64,000 nucleotides of DNA from Sequoia sempervirens (taxonomy: Eukaryota > Streptophyta > Pinopsida > Cupressales > Cupressaceae): NCBI GenBank assembly GCA_007258455.2, contig VDFB02321322.1:1-64000 (forward strand), written 5' to 3'. Both the position numbers and the translations under genes were made by a program. Every line of letters begins with the position of its first letter. Position 1 is the first letter of the stretch. Shown here piece by piece: positions 1 through 10,863 of this stretch. Under the pieces are notes generated by a model. The model had not been told where the DNA came from and searched no databases. It was given only the letters and a program-made list of their open reading frames with translations.

Positions 1-206
1 TGCCAATGTAAAGAATTAATTTACAAAAGAAAAGATTACAACCTTATATAGGTAAAAAACCTCAAAAGGAAAACCCTAGGCTTGCACATTAATAATTAAT
101 TATTATGCACCTAAAGTTAGCTTAAGTGAAAAAGAGATAAAAGGTAACTTAATTAATTAACCAAATATTGTTTAATTAATCAAGTAAATGACCAATTACT
201 CTAACA
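1..206 (-). repeat. 3' LTR of Copia A (partial)
   Basis: The segment is nearly identical to 5,776-5,995. Its outer start on the minus strand is TGTTAGAG at 206. About 86 bp of its 3' end would lie left of the window. Compared with the 5' LTR it lacks a roughly 11-12 bp AT-rich insertion. Confidence 0.9.
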
Positions 207-216
207 CCCCCCCTTA
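207..216 (-). other. Polypurine tract of Copia A
   Basis: On the minus strand a run of A and G (AAGGGGGGGG) lies directly before the TGTTAG start of the 3' LTR, the expected place for the plus-strand primer. Confidence 0.75.
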
Positions 217-784
217 AGCTAGACTTAGGGAGAAGCTAAAACCTAGAAGAAGCTATTGAAAGCAAAGAACAATGGGTCCCGACAACAAGGCCATATTAGG
301 TACCCAAGTACAAGGAAATCTCTATGAAATGGAGAAAAAGGAGAAAACCCAATGGGAAAAAACTCCTCTCCAAAAAGAGATAGAAGAACATGCTGAAAGA
401 AACATGAAGGAAGGAAGGCCTCATGAAGACCCCCCAAGGACAACTTCCTTCACCCCAAGCATAGAGCGCAACTGAAGATAGCGCGGCGAGGCAAAAGGCT
501 TTGTGAAGATGTCAGCACCTTTCGGCGGTGGGAATATACTCAAGATGGAAATTCATCCCACAGATAATCAAAAACATCATTAAGAGGAGAATGCATATAA
601 GGCTCAATGTGTAGATCGGTGATCTCCACCGAAGATTCGCGAGAATGTGTATATAGCACTATAAGTTATCACACAAAGAGCCTAGTGGGACCTCGAGGGA
701 GAAAACTGAAAGAGCTTCGTCATCAAGCTATCAAAGCCATAAAATCTCCTGACTAGAGCCACAATGACTCGGTACTTTCATTCT

Positions 785-1219
785 CTATGGTGATAATGCA
801 TGAGCAGTCTGCTTCTTGCAAGACCATGTGATAGGACCAGAGCCAAGACAGAAAACAAAGCCAGAAGTAGACTTCTGATCATTGACATCACCTGCCCAGT
901 CTGAGTCAGTGTAGCCAACAATGTGAGGATCCCCTGATGTGTAGTGAATGCCATAAGAAAGGGTGCCCTGAATGTACCTCAAAATACGTTTGGCAGCTTG
1001 CCAGTGACTCTCATGAGGATCATGGGAGAATCGAGAGACAAGGCCAACCGCAAAGGAAAGATCAGGACGAGTGTGAGTCAGGTACAACAAACTGCCAACC
1101 AACTGCCTGTAAAGTGTAGAATCTACGGAAGGAGTGGAGCAAGTAGGATTCAAAACAACCCCTGACTGAAAAGGTGTGGGGGCAGGCTTGCAATCAAGCA
1201 TGCCAAAGCGTTGAAGCAT
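785..1219 (-). pseudogene. Copia A RNase H domain, truncated
   Basis: The translation continues the reverse transcriptase after an in-frame stop at about 1,237. It contains the Copia connection region (LVGSLLYLTHTRPDL) and the first RNase H motif YTDSDWAGD, followed by the KSTSGFVF block. It stops just after the tryptophan-lysine block (ITWSCKK), before the next catalytic acidic motif would occur. No continuation is visible between 480 and 780, so the C-terminal half of RNase H has been deleted. It cannot encode a working enzyme. Confidence 0.85.
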
Positions 1220-1237
1220 ATCAAGAGCATACTTCTG

Positions 1238-2089
1238 CTAGTAAATGGAGATCCCATCAAAAGACTGAATCACCTGAAGACCAAGAAAATAGTGCAGAAG
1301 ACCGAGATTTGTCATCTCAAACTGCTCCATCAAAGCTCGCTGAGCATGTTGAATCATAGAGGATGAGCTATCTATGATGGGGAGATCATCAACATATAGC
1401 ACAAGAATCAGGATCTCACCCTCAAGATTCTGAATATAGACGGTAGGATCAGAATGACAGCGTGTGAAACCAGTGGAGAGCAAAAAAGAGTCCATCTCAT
1501 ACCAAGCCCGAGGGGCCTGTTTGAGACCATATAATGAACGCCGAAGTCTACAAACCAAAGAAGCATCCTGAACAAATCCATGAGGCTGCTCCATATAGAT
1601 CTCCTCTTGTAGGTCACCATGCAAGAACACACTCTTCACATCCATCTGATAAATGGACCAGACCCTAGAAGTTGCAAGTGATAGTACAAAGTGAATAGAA
1701 TTCATCTTGGCGACAGGGGCAAATGTCTCAGAGTAATCAATACCCTCAACCTGTGAGAAACCCTTCGCAACAAGACGTTCTTTGTACTTATCAATAGAAC
1801 CATCAGCAACATACTTGTTGTGATACAACCATCTGCACCGAACCATCTTTCTGCCCTTAGGAAGAGGACAGAGATCCCAAGTACTATTCTTCATCAAAGA
1901 AGAATACTCCTCCATAGCACTATCCCACTCAGAGTGACCTGTCGCCTCTAAAAACTTTTGAGGATCCTCTGAAAGAGCATGACTCAAAAGACTAGAACAC
2001 GCAGTATAAGAACGGGTGCGATGGGTTTCTGAAGGATCACCTGCCATAGATCCTGCTACCTCAACAGTAAAGCGGGCCCATTTGGGCAT
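1238..2089 (-). pseudogene. Copia A reverse transcriptase domain
   Basis: An open segment of 283 codons covers nearly the whole reverse transcriptase. Visible motifs in order are W-AM-EE near residue 60, ERLVAKGFSQVEGIDYSETF, YQMDVKSVFLHGDLQEEI (first catalytic Asp), RSLYGLKQAPRAWY, and the active-site YVDD motif near residue 230. Its N-terminal boundary is only an alternative in-frame ATG inside the polyprotein. A stop at about 1,237 separates it from RNase H. The key residues are intact although the polyprotein is broken. Confidence 0.9.
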
Positions 2090-3590
2090 CTAAGGTGGAG
2101 CAAGTGGAGGTGGAGATGGTGGATCATCAGCATCTTCATCAGAATCATCCTCAACATAATCCTGAAGAGCTGCAGTGTGAGGAGTAGGTAGTGAAGTAGA
2201 CACTGGAGACAAGGTATCCACTGTGGGAAGGTGCTCATCAAACTGGACATCCCGTCGAAACAAGACCTCTTTGGAATCAGGATCAAACAACATGTACGCC
2301 TTAACATCCTCACAGTAGCCGACAAAAATGAGGGGTCGACTCTTCCGCTCCATGGCTCTCCTCTAAGCATCAGGAATAAAGGCCCATGCCTCACTACCAA
2401 ATACTCGAAATGATGAAACATCAAGCTTGTCATGAGACCAAGCCTCCTCAGGAGTCATATGTCGAATCACCTTGTGAGGCATCCGATTCTAAATATAATT
2501 GGCAAAATTAACTGCCTCAGCCCAAAAAGATAGATCCATGGACCTGGACTGAATCATACAATTCACCATCTCCCGTAAAGTTTTGTTCTTTCTCTCAACG
2601 ACACCATTCTGCTGAGGGGTGTAGGGAACAGTAAACTGATGCTGCAAACCATGCTCAGTGCAAAAATATCTGAAAGCCTGATTCACATACTCCCCCCCAT
2701 TATCTGTACATATCCGCCGAATAGAAAGGCCAGACTGCTTCTCTACAAATGTCTTGAAGATTCAAAAGGAATCAAAGACATCAGACTTGTACTTAAGAAA
2801 GTACACCCATGTGCATCTGGAGAAGTCATCAATGAATGTGAGTACATACTTGGCCCCAGAAAAAAGAGTGGGAAATGACATGAGGTCACTATGAATCAAC
2901 TCCAAGGGTGCCAAAGCACAAGTGGCACTTCCCTTCGGAAAGGGATCCATGTGATGCTTGCCAAGCACACAACCATGACAAACACCGTCTGTGCAGGAAA
3001 TTTGTGGAAGACCAAGAACAAGTGCCTGTGTACTCATCTGCTGAAGATATTTGTAATTGACATGGCCCAAACGCTCATGCCAAAGCTTACTCACTGAATC
3101 TGCATGTGCAATAAGAGAGGAACCTGTACCCTCAGAAGGCTCAAATCCATCAAATTTGTAAAGACGAGATGCAGTATCAACATACCCAGTAGCCACAACC
3201 AAATGAGAGTCATGGAGGTCCCGAATAACCACATGATGTGGTGAGAACTCAACTGTCTTACCAGAGCCAGAATGGAAAATCTGATAAATGGACAGGAGGT
3301 TCGTCGAGATGTCAAGAACAACCAGAACATCCTGTAGAGTACCCCCATCCAAAGAGACAGAACCTAAACCCAAGACTAAAAGTTGTGTAGAGTCACCCAC
3401 TGCAATCTGTGAAGTACCACAAGAGGCAAGAGAAGTGACCAACTGCTGAGTGTGAGTCATATGGTGAGAAGCACCAGAATCTAAAATCCAAGTGGACCCA
3501 TAGGTCGATGCGCGAGCAGTGAGAGCATGACCTTTCCCTATGGAAGGAGAAGACGATTGAGGTGAGGAGATGTGATGCTACTGCAGGGCT
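2090..3590 (-). pseudogene. Copia A protease end and integrase
   Basis: The 232-codon segment ending at 2,762 holds the end of the protease region (STNLLSIYQI), the GAG-pre-integrase zinc site (LWHERLGHVN with CHGCVLGK) and the first integrase Asp in LIHSDLMSF. The core continues in 2,690-2,489 with VPYTPQQNGVVERKNKT, which includes the catalytic Glu. The two parts are separated by a stop near 2,763 and a one-base loss near 2,695, next to the TDNGG block with the second Asp. The end of integrase with SRPLIFVGYCEDVKAY lies in 2,353-2,090. The integrase is therefore a pseudogene in three pieces. Confidence 0.87.
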
Positions 3591-3607
3591 TCCTCTAAAG
3601 CCTCTAA

Positions 3608-4330
3608 TCATTTCCAACACCTGGAAACTGGATGCCCTTCCTTGCCACAGAAGGTGCAAGTGTCTCCTGATTTCTTCTTAGTCTTGGAGGAAGACTCACC
3701 AGACTTCGAAGATTTCCCCTGTTTCGGATTAAGTGGTGGTTTGGAATCAGACTTAGGAGGTGGTTTGGAGGAATGCTCACTGCCTACAGAATCTTTCTTG
3801 GGCTTCGGTTTCTGCTTCTGTTTCTCCTTAGATGACTGAGCAACCAATGCTTTGTTCTTTGATCCTGAGAGCATATCAATCTAAGAAAGGTGTGACTGCT
3901 CACGAGACAAACGCTCACAAAACACATCAAAGGTAGGCATGGTAAAACGAGCACCCAGGCCATCCATGGTGGAATAGAATGAAGAAGCAAATATTTGAAA
4001 TGGACCACGAAGCTTCGAAAGGATCAAGTAAATGCACTTTGTGTCTGACTTATTCTTGCCACAACCCTGTAAAATAGTGCAGATTGTTTTGAACTTGGTC
4101 AAAAAATCCTCAATAGTGGGAAATGATTCAGGTAATAGTGAAGTCAGCTCTGCCTCAATCTGTAATGCTCGGAACTCATTAATGGTCCCAAAAGTGTCTC
4201 AAACTTCAACCAAATGGCACGAGGAGTGAGCAAAGCATCAAGGTGAAATAGAGACTATCACAGAAGCGTCTGCGGGGATATGGAAGCCGTAAAGCTTCAT
4301 GTCATCTTGTTCATCTTTGAAAGATCTCAA
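3608..4330 (-). pseudogene. Copia A gag with CCHC zinc knuckle
   Basis: The minus strand encodes a Copia-type Gag segment (SFPTIEDFLTKFKTICTILQ region, then LRGPFQIFASSFYSTMDGLG). After a stop comes a lysine/serine-rich linker and a CCHC zinc knuckle, CTFCGKEGHPVSRC, that would bind RNA in the virus-like particle. At least one stop (near 3,881) interrupts the frame. The N-terminus upstream of about 4,330 could not be assigned. Confidence 0.8.
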
Positions 4331-4399
4331 AAGATGTTGCAGGCCCGGGGGCAGACCTCATCCCTGAGACAAGACCACAGCCCTCGCGCGGCACGAGGC

Positions 4400-5677
4400 T
4401 CGTCATGCGCGAGACTTCAAAGTGTGATAGTTGTGTGATGTAGGTAACTCAGTAGAGTCTACATAATACGGGAGAGCCCTCCCCGTACACGTACTGCTGG
4501 TGTTTTTTATTATTATGTGATCTTTCAGAATAGATAGAATATGTAGAAGGGTTTGATTGTTTTGAGAGTTTTTGGTGTTCAGGATTTCTGATATAAATGA
4601 TAGAAAGCGAGAAAAAACACCCCCCACAAAAGAGAAACCCAAACCCTAGTACAAAATGAGAAAGAGGAAGCAATGCATAAGCAAAAAAGTTTCAAAAATT
4701 CTACCGTGTACTGAAGAGGTCGAGGAAAAGGATCCCGCATAGCTTAATAGAAGCGGTTGAGGCTCCAAAGCATACCTATTAGTTTTGGCTTAGTCCGTTT
4801 GCACCTTTTATGGCCCCAAAAGTGTAGAAAGAAGACCCCACTTTGACTAGAAAAAAATATAGTCAAACAAAAAATTTGGAAAAAATCTCCGATTACCATA
4901 TGCGTCCAAACATGATTATTTCAAAGGTATCTCGTTTGAAAAAGCGGTAGGTATGCCCATTATGCCAGTTTAAGTGAAGCCTCTTGGAAAGAGCACAGTT
5001 ATGCATCACCTCAAATACAGGGCTAAAAATCGTACGGTTGGCTAAGCAACTAGAGTTTGTGGCCATTTCGTGAGCCGGTAATTTGCGTGGCCGGGGCCTC
5101 GACAGGCGGTAATTTGGAGCTCAGTGGCGACTAGGGCTGGCGGCGGCAATAAAGAAACCGAGGCCTTGGCCAGTGAAGCGGTGGCCCCGAGGTCTGAGAC
5201 GGTACGTCGAAGCTGACGGAAGCGTAAGCGGAGTCTGCGGAAGGCCAAAGCGAGGCCAGATGGCGGTGGCCGGCGACACAAAAGAACAGTGGCGTAGCCA
5301 GAAAAACTAAGACCACAGTATTGGAAGACCAAAGACCCGCGGTACGGTAATTAAACCAAAGGTCGCGGTAGGCGAATGATCGGAAAACGAGTATGACGAA
5401 AAACCAAAGGTAGCGGCGTGACAAAGCGGCCAGAGCCGGTGGCCCGGCCCCGGTGAGCGACCGAGCCAGCGGGGCGTAAAGGCGAAGGTATTTCGCCCTC
5501 CCCGATTACTTCGCGAGTCCGAGCGGTACCGTCGCGTGCCGTGGAGTGCAAACCAAAAATTCAAAATTTTTTTTTAAGAACCCTTTGGTTTAATTCGCCT
5601 GGTTTTTTTTAAAGAACCCCAACCCCAGCTTCTAATGCAAGATCTCAAAAACCAGAACAGGGAGCTTTAAACCTTGG
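4400..5677 (-). other. Copia A leader, with GC-rich block
   Basis: This is the untranslated leader between the primer site and gag. The part at 5,060-5,560 is clearly more GC-rich than the rest of the window. It has long open stretches on the minus strand that resemble no known protein, and I do not call them genes. Confidence 0.5.
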
Positions 5678-5689
5678 GCTCTGATACCA
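5678..5689 (-). other. Primer binding site of Copia A
   Basis: Minus-strand TGGTATCAGAGC directly follows the 5' LTR. It is the standard plant Copia primer site, complementary to initiator tRNA-Met. Confidence 0.9.
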
Positions 5690-5995
5690 TAAAGGAACAC
5701 AAAGAACTCTGCAAGCTAAACACCTGTCACAGGGAGATGCACAGCAAAAAATGCTCAAAAACATGGAGCTCAATATTGCCAATGTAAAAGAATTAATTTA
5801 CAAAAGAAAATATTACAACCTTATATAGGTAAAAAACCTAAAAAGGAAAACCCTAGGCTTGCACATTAATAATTAATAAAATAATTAATTATTATGCACC
5901 TAAAGTTAGCTTAAGTGAAAAAGAGATAAAAGGTAACTTAATTAATTAACCAAATATTGTTTAATTAATCAAGTAAATGACCAATTACTCTAACA
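5690..5995 (-). repeat. 5' LTR of Copia A
   Basis: This LTR of about 306 bp starts with TGTTAGAG at 5,995 and ends next to the primer site. Its usual terminal CA appears mutated. The part shared with 1-206 differs by two substitutions and two indels. Confidence 0.87.
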
Positions 5996-7408
5996 TAATC
6001 TTGAAAACATCCTTCCTCTTACCTCAGCTTCATCCAACGCACTAGCCCAGAAAACTTCAATATTTGCCTTATGTCTGAACTCCTTTGACAATATCTATCT
6101 GATATTCCTGTGAGGATCATAATACTATATGTTGGTGTGGTAAGAAAGGTGGAAAAATTGAAGCTCATTTTCAGCTTCCTTGGCTGCCTGCAGTGAAGGA
6201 CACACTTCATCTGAATTTCTCATGATGATCGGAAAGTCAAGTCCTCCCTTCTTTTTCTTCTAAATCTTATCATAGGCAATGAGTTGCCAAGATATTTCTA
6301 ACATCAAGATCCTATTCGTAGGGTATCTGGGCAACCTATATGGATATGAAGAGAACCCTTGCAGTCTAATGTAAGTGAATTTCGGAAATTGGATGAACCA
6401 ACACCCGTACCTTTCTATCAACTCCTGCGCCTCTTTTGATATCCTGTGATGAGTTCTTTGCTAAAGTGACCTCATTATGAGCATGGTAAAGGCGTCATTG
6501 ACTCTCTTGTAGTGAGATGTGCTCATCAAGTGCAGTTGTGGACAAGCCTCATGAATCTTGAACTGCTGAGAGCCGCACCCAATCGGCTCCTTGTATGATA
6601 TCCCTCTATATTTCGTCATACGAGCCAACATGTAGATGATGTATGAGCCCATATAGAATGTTTTCGTTCTCCTCAAACTCCGGAGTTGCTCGTGCAAATT
6701 ATCACTAATCATCACTGCCCAGTCAATATGCTCCTTGCCTTCCAGCACAAGGTTGATGCAATAAAACATCCAAGGCTCAAAGATGAACATCTGGGGACAA
6801 CCTCCGACTCTACTGAGCATCATAATCAAATCACAATATTCTTGCTTCAGATCATCTGAGATTATCTACTTCGACAACTTCGTGCGAGTGGGCTTGGGCT
6901 TGTTCATCCAACGAGAGTTTATCATATCAGCACATCTTTCAAATGTAGAAGCATACATTCACTCAACACGTTCTCTCGTTTTGTAAATCATTTTCTCATG
7001 TGAGGGAAATCCAAATGCTTCGCCAATGGTTGCAAATGTGAGGTTGGCAAACAACTTGCCATCTGGTGAAGTGATAGTCCTTCGCTCTGGATTGTAACAG
7101 TTAGCACATTGCATGATCAACTCTGAACACTAAATTGTTGGTGGAAAACCAGCAGCTGCATAAAGTCCACTTCTAACAATATTGTGTGAAGTGATTGATG
7201 GATGATGGCCTCCAATTCCCATCATTCGGCTTTTGAAAGCTTCCATATTGAAAGAGTCCAAGTTCGTATCAGCCAACTTCCCCAACTTTGAAGAAAACTT
7301 CGACTCCGGCAGGAAAGACTTGCTCAGCTTCTTGATCACAGCTTGTCTGGATGCATCTTGTTGGATTCAGCATTATTTTCCTTGCCAGTCGCTCTTACTT
7401 CAGCCATT
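5996..7408 (-). pseudogene. Unknown transposon ORF of element X, broken by Copia A
   Basis: From 7,339 to 5,996 a single minus-strand frame of about 448 codons can be read through with only in-frame stops (for example TAG at 7,130 and 6,461, and three near 6,260-6,080) and no frameshift. Near the start, an ATG at about 7,408 needs one shift to join. Visible parts include a basic N-terminus (IKKLSKSFLPESKFSSKL), ERRTITSPDGKLFANL, FEPWMFYCINLVLEGKEHID, and ANIEVFWASALDEAEV just before Copia A. I do not recognise the family. Its position downstream of a long LTR suggests a first, gag-like ORF of a plant LTR element, but that is inference. The frame ends exactly at the Copia A border. Confidence 0.6.
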
Positions 7409-8569
7409 CTCAACACCTCCTGCAACGACTTTGAATTCTCAACACTTAGAAAAATTTACTTGCAGCAATACGTTCTCAGCACTTAGAAGAAATTTGACCC
7501 AAGCTAGCTTCAGCAACTCCTCAACTTTGAATTTCTCTCAACACCTAGAGCCCAAGTTTAAATTTCTTCACCCTCAATTTTCCTCACACTGCAATCTTCT
7601 TCAGAGCTCAAGTTGAACTTACTCGCTGATGGAGAAAATAATAAAACATCACAACTCATATAGCCAAGTCGAATTCTAGAAGGAAGCTAATTTTGGCCAT
7701 GTCATTAAGTTTCCACTACTCCACTGCAAGAATTCGAATTTCCCTCCTCAGGCAGCTGTAACACTTGGCATTTGGCATCTAGAATATTTGACCTTCTAGA
7801 ACTTCAAAAACTCATATTCATGGCATGGGCATATTTTACTTCGCCAGCATTTTTAAATCATCTTTTGAAATTATTAACTCAAATGGCTCCCTTAAGAAAT
7901 TTGTTTCACCAGCTGAGGCATTGACACTTTGATATTCAATCCAACTCTGGCTCGGGAAAGATTATTTAAATTTGATCAAGATCATCTTAAATTTCACCAG
8001 TCAAGGCATTTTATTTCTAACACTTTTTCCTTCTTGCCTTAGTAAAATTCTAATTCTCCTTAGGAAATTTCATTATTCAGGGGCCCATCAAAAATCTTCA
8101 TCTTAAAATCCTTGGCAAGGTGTGGAAAATTTCAAAATCAATCCCTTGTCGAAGATATCCAGTACCCAGAAGAAAATTCCCCTTAGAAAATGCCAAATTC
8201 ATGTGTATCACTATGAAGGGGTACATTTAATTTTTACAATTTATACCTTAGAAAAATATTCCACCATCAAAGTTTATCTTCATTCTTCATCTCTTGGCGT
8301 TTTTTTTTCTCTCAGTTTGCCTTGGAAAATTTTATTCAGCTTCATGAAGCTAGCGCATTTTGACTCCTTCTCTGCCAGTTCATACATGCCTTAGAAAATT
8401 TTGTCATCTTCTCTCAAGGTTTGGGCATATTTCTCTAGGGGAGGAGAGATTTCAACACTTAGAAAAAAATTCATGCTAGCCCATCAACTTGGGCACATTT
8501 AGCTAGTGGTGGAGGAATTTCAACATACTTAGCATTTTTATTTTTTTTAAAAGCCACCACCTTCAACAA

Positions 8570-9285
8570 GTTTGGGCGCATATGAGTGGCCTAGGAGGAA
8601 TTCAACAACACTTAACACATTTCCTAGAGCCACCTCCAATGTGGGCGCATTTGGGAGGTCAAGCAGGAACTCAACATGGCTTAGAAAATTATTCAAGCAC
8701 CTTTCCAATATGGGTGCATTTCAAGTATAGAGGAGGAATTCTTAACACTTAGAATTTTTCCATGGCCAACTTCAATATGGGCACATTTGGGGGGTCATGG
8801 AGGAACTCAACACTTAGAAACGTTTTCTCATCCATCCCCAATCATGGGCGCATCTAGGGGGTCCTACAGGAAGTTTCAACACTTAATAACTTTTTTCAAC
8901 GTCCTCCATAGTCTAGCAAGTTGGGCGCATTTGAGGTATCAAGGAGGAATTTCCAATGCCTAACACATTTCTTAGCTCCATCTCCAACATGGGCACATTC
9001 AAGGGGTCAAGGAGGAATTTAAACTTGCCTTAGCCATTTTTCTCACCACTACTTCTCTCCTTGGGCGCATTTGAGGTGTGAAGCAGGAATTTTAAGACTT
9101 AGAAAATGTCATCACCTTCATCAAGTTGAGGGCACATTTAGGGGGCTGAGCAGGTTCCTGTCATGACTTGAAAACTTTTTCCAATCTAGCTTCTAGCATG
9201 GGCGCATTTAGGCTAGGCAACAAGAATTTCTCACTTGAAAACTTTTCCATCCTTCAGCCAGCTTCACCTTGGGCGCATTTCAAGG
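8570..9285 (-). repeat. Degenerate ~70-bp tandem array with GGGCGCAT
   Basis: About eleven units spaced roughly 70 bp each contain GGGCGCAT or a one-base variant, then AGGAGGAATT and CAACACTTAGAAA-type blocks on the plus strand. The same array recurs at 27,650-28,395. Confidence 0.75.
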
Positions 9286-9493
9286 GGTGAGCAGGAACTT
9301 TCTCAGACTTAAAGACATTTTTTAGCTTGCTCGCCCTTGTTTACTATATTTAGTAAGTACCCTGGTTTTCATACCTCTGTAGCTTGGATCGATCTGAAAT
9401 TTTAACCACAGGGTCCTCATGACCTAGTTAATTTGTTCACGTTGCCATCTTGTGTCGACCCACTATTTATACCCTATTTTTGGAGGTGATTTA

Positions 9494-10554
9494 CTATTTA
9501 TAGTAACTGCTAGGTTTCAGGATTTATGCAACTCCGTTCAACTTGAAATCTAACTGATGTGATCCTCATGGGTTGACTGGCCTGTTCACACTGGTGTCTC
9601 GCGTTGACTTGCTATTTATAGCCTATTTCTGGAGTGCCTTACTATAAATAGTAAGTGCTCAGATTACCTTCAAATTTTACCAGTGGAATCCTTGAAAGAT
9701 ACTGATTGCAATGGGATACACCGATTTTTGGAGATTTTGGTGTTTGACCCCTCATTTTAGGTCCCGCAACTGGAAACCCTAATTTGACTTGCATGTCAAT
9801 CAAATGTTCTCTGTTTGACCTTGTTTTTATTGCATGTCACCATGTTCGTGATACTAAAGTGTTGGGCAGCTACCGGAGTGGTCCTACTAAAAATAGTAAG
9901 TGGCTAAAAAAGTGACCAATCAGCTGTCAGGTGAATTTGCATGTCACAGTCTGAGAGGTCTCACAAAACCCAGAAAAACCCAGCAAATTGGACTGCATGC
10001 GAGCACTGGCTAAAAATAGTAAGTTCCTAAAAAGTGATCAATTTTGCCTCGCATGTTACCTTGTTGCGTAGCTCTTGAAAAACCCATGATGAATATGCCG
10101 ACATGCACTGAAAAGTCTTGCATGCAAACCCTAAAAATAGCCTCTAAAGACAGCCCTGCAAAAAGGTCTTGATCCTAGTTTGCATGTTGCATCACTGCGA
10201 AGCTTCCGAAAAACCCACAAAGAATATCCAGACGTCCATTGAAGACTCCAACATGCAAACCCTAAAAATAGCCTCCGAAGTGAAGACTATTGAAAGTTAT
10301 CATCTCATCTTGCATGTTATATCACCACGTAGGTCTCGGAAAACCCAGAAATATTCTCTAGACATGCACTAAAAAACTTCACATGCAACCCCTAAAATCT
10401 GCTTCTAAAGGTGATACTTGCTAAAAATAGAAAGTTATCAGATCTAACTCAAATTTTGCAAACAAGCAGTTTGAAGTGCCCCAAACGCAGTGTAATGGAT
10501 AGAACTTCAAAAGTGCTGAGAAAATGTCCCAAATTAGATACTTACTAAAAATAG
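9494..10554. promoter_or_regulatory. Nine MEF2-type CArG sites in the LTR of element X
   Basis: Perfect CTA(A/T)4TAG decamers begin at 9,494, 9,612, 9,642, 9,887, 10,010, 10,131, 10,262, 10,421 and 10,545. Most are flanked by AGTAAGT. The spacing is near 120-130 bp or a multiple. This decamer is a known high-affinity site class for some MADS-box proteins; a function here is inference. Confidence 0.6.
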
Positions 10555-10749
10555 TAAGTTGTCAGAATTCAATGAAATTTTGCTGGGAACCTGTTGGAAG
10601 CTTACTGAATGCAATGCCATGCTCAGATTTCAATTCACTCACCCAATTTGACTTCAAACTGACTGGAAGATCCAAAACCCTAATTCTCATACTTAGCCAA
10701 AATCTCAAATTTAAGCGCAAAGACGGGCACACCCCCGAAAAGGCAGACA

Positions 10750-10753
<4 letters not shown>

Positions 10754-10789
<36 letters not shown>
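10754..10789. repeat. (GA)n microsatellite
   Basis: An uninterrupted AG dinucleotide run lies near the start of the LTR of element X. A shorter version lies at the matching place in the solo LTR (29,629-29,645). Confidence 0.95.
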
Positions 10790-10792
<3 letters not shown>

Positions 10793-10863
10793 AAAGACCC
10801 GAACGAAGCACAAATTAGGGGGTCCCCATTTTGAATGGGGCGATGTGTGAAAAGGTCACAACA

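Larger units (their letters stand above)
1..5995 (-). mobile_element. Copia LTR retrotransposon A, degenerate, cut by the window edge
   Basis: This is a Ty1/Copia element read on the minus strand. In order it has a 5' LTR (5,995-5,690), a tRNA-Met-type primer site, gag with a zinc knuckle, protease/integrase, reverse transcriptase, part of RNase H, a polypurine tract and a 3' LTR that runs off the left edge. Domain order PR-IN-RT-RH is what defines Copia. In-frame stops and frameshifts break every ORF and the end of RNase H is missing, so the element is not autonomous. The shared 206 bp of the two LTRs differ by two substitutions and two indels, so insertion is recent compared with its surroundings. 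It landed inside the ORF of element X, which ends abruptly at 5,996. The second target-site copy lies outside the window. Confidence 0.93.
7430..10863 (-). repeat. Long LTR (mostly U3) of element X
   Basis: The minus strand starts with TGTTGTGACC at 10,863 and is collinear for over 3 kb with the solo LTR ending at 29,729. Both have the same first 50 bp, the same block of CTA(A/T)4TAG sites, the same GGGCGCAT array and the same AT-rich distal part. They diverge below about 7,450, where this copy leads into an ORF. A weak TATA-like site (GGCTATATGAG) sits near 7,665. Flank bases at 10,864-10,868 are GTTCC; the matching target-site copy is not in the window. It is not the partner LTR of the 4.35-kb copy, because host exons lie between them. 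Confidence 0.75.

Noticed and set aside
5042..5564. Overlapping GC-rich open frames of 66-97 codons on the minus strand
   Set aside because: They lie in the Copia A leader, overlap in several frames, and show no domain. Open frames are expected from the raised GC content.
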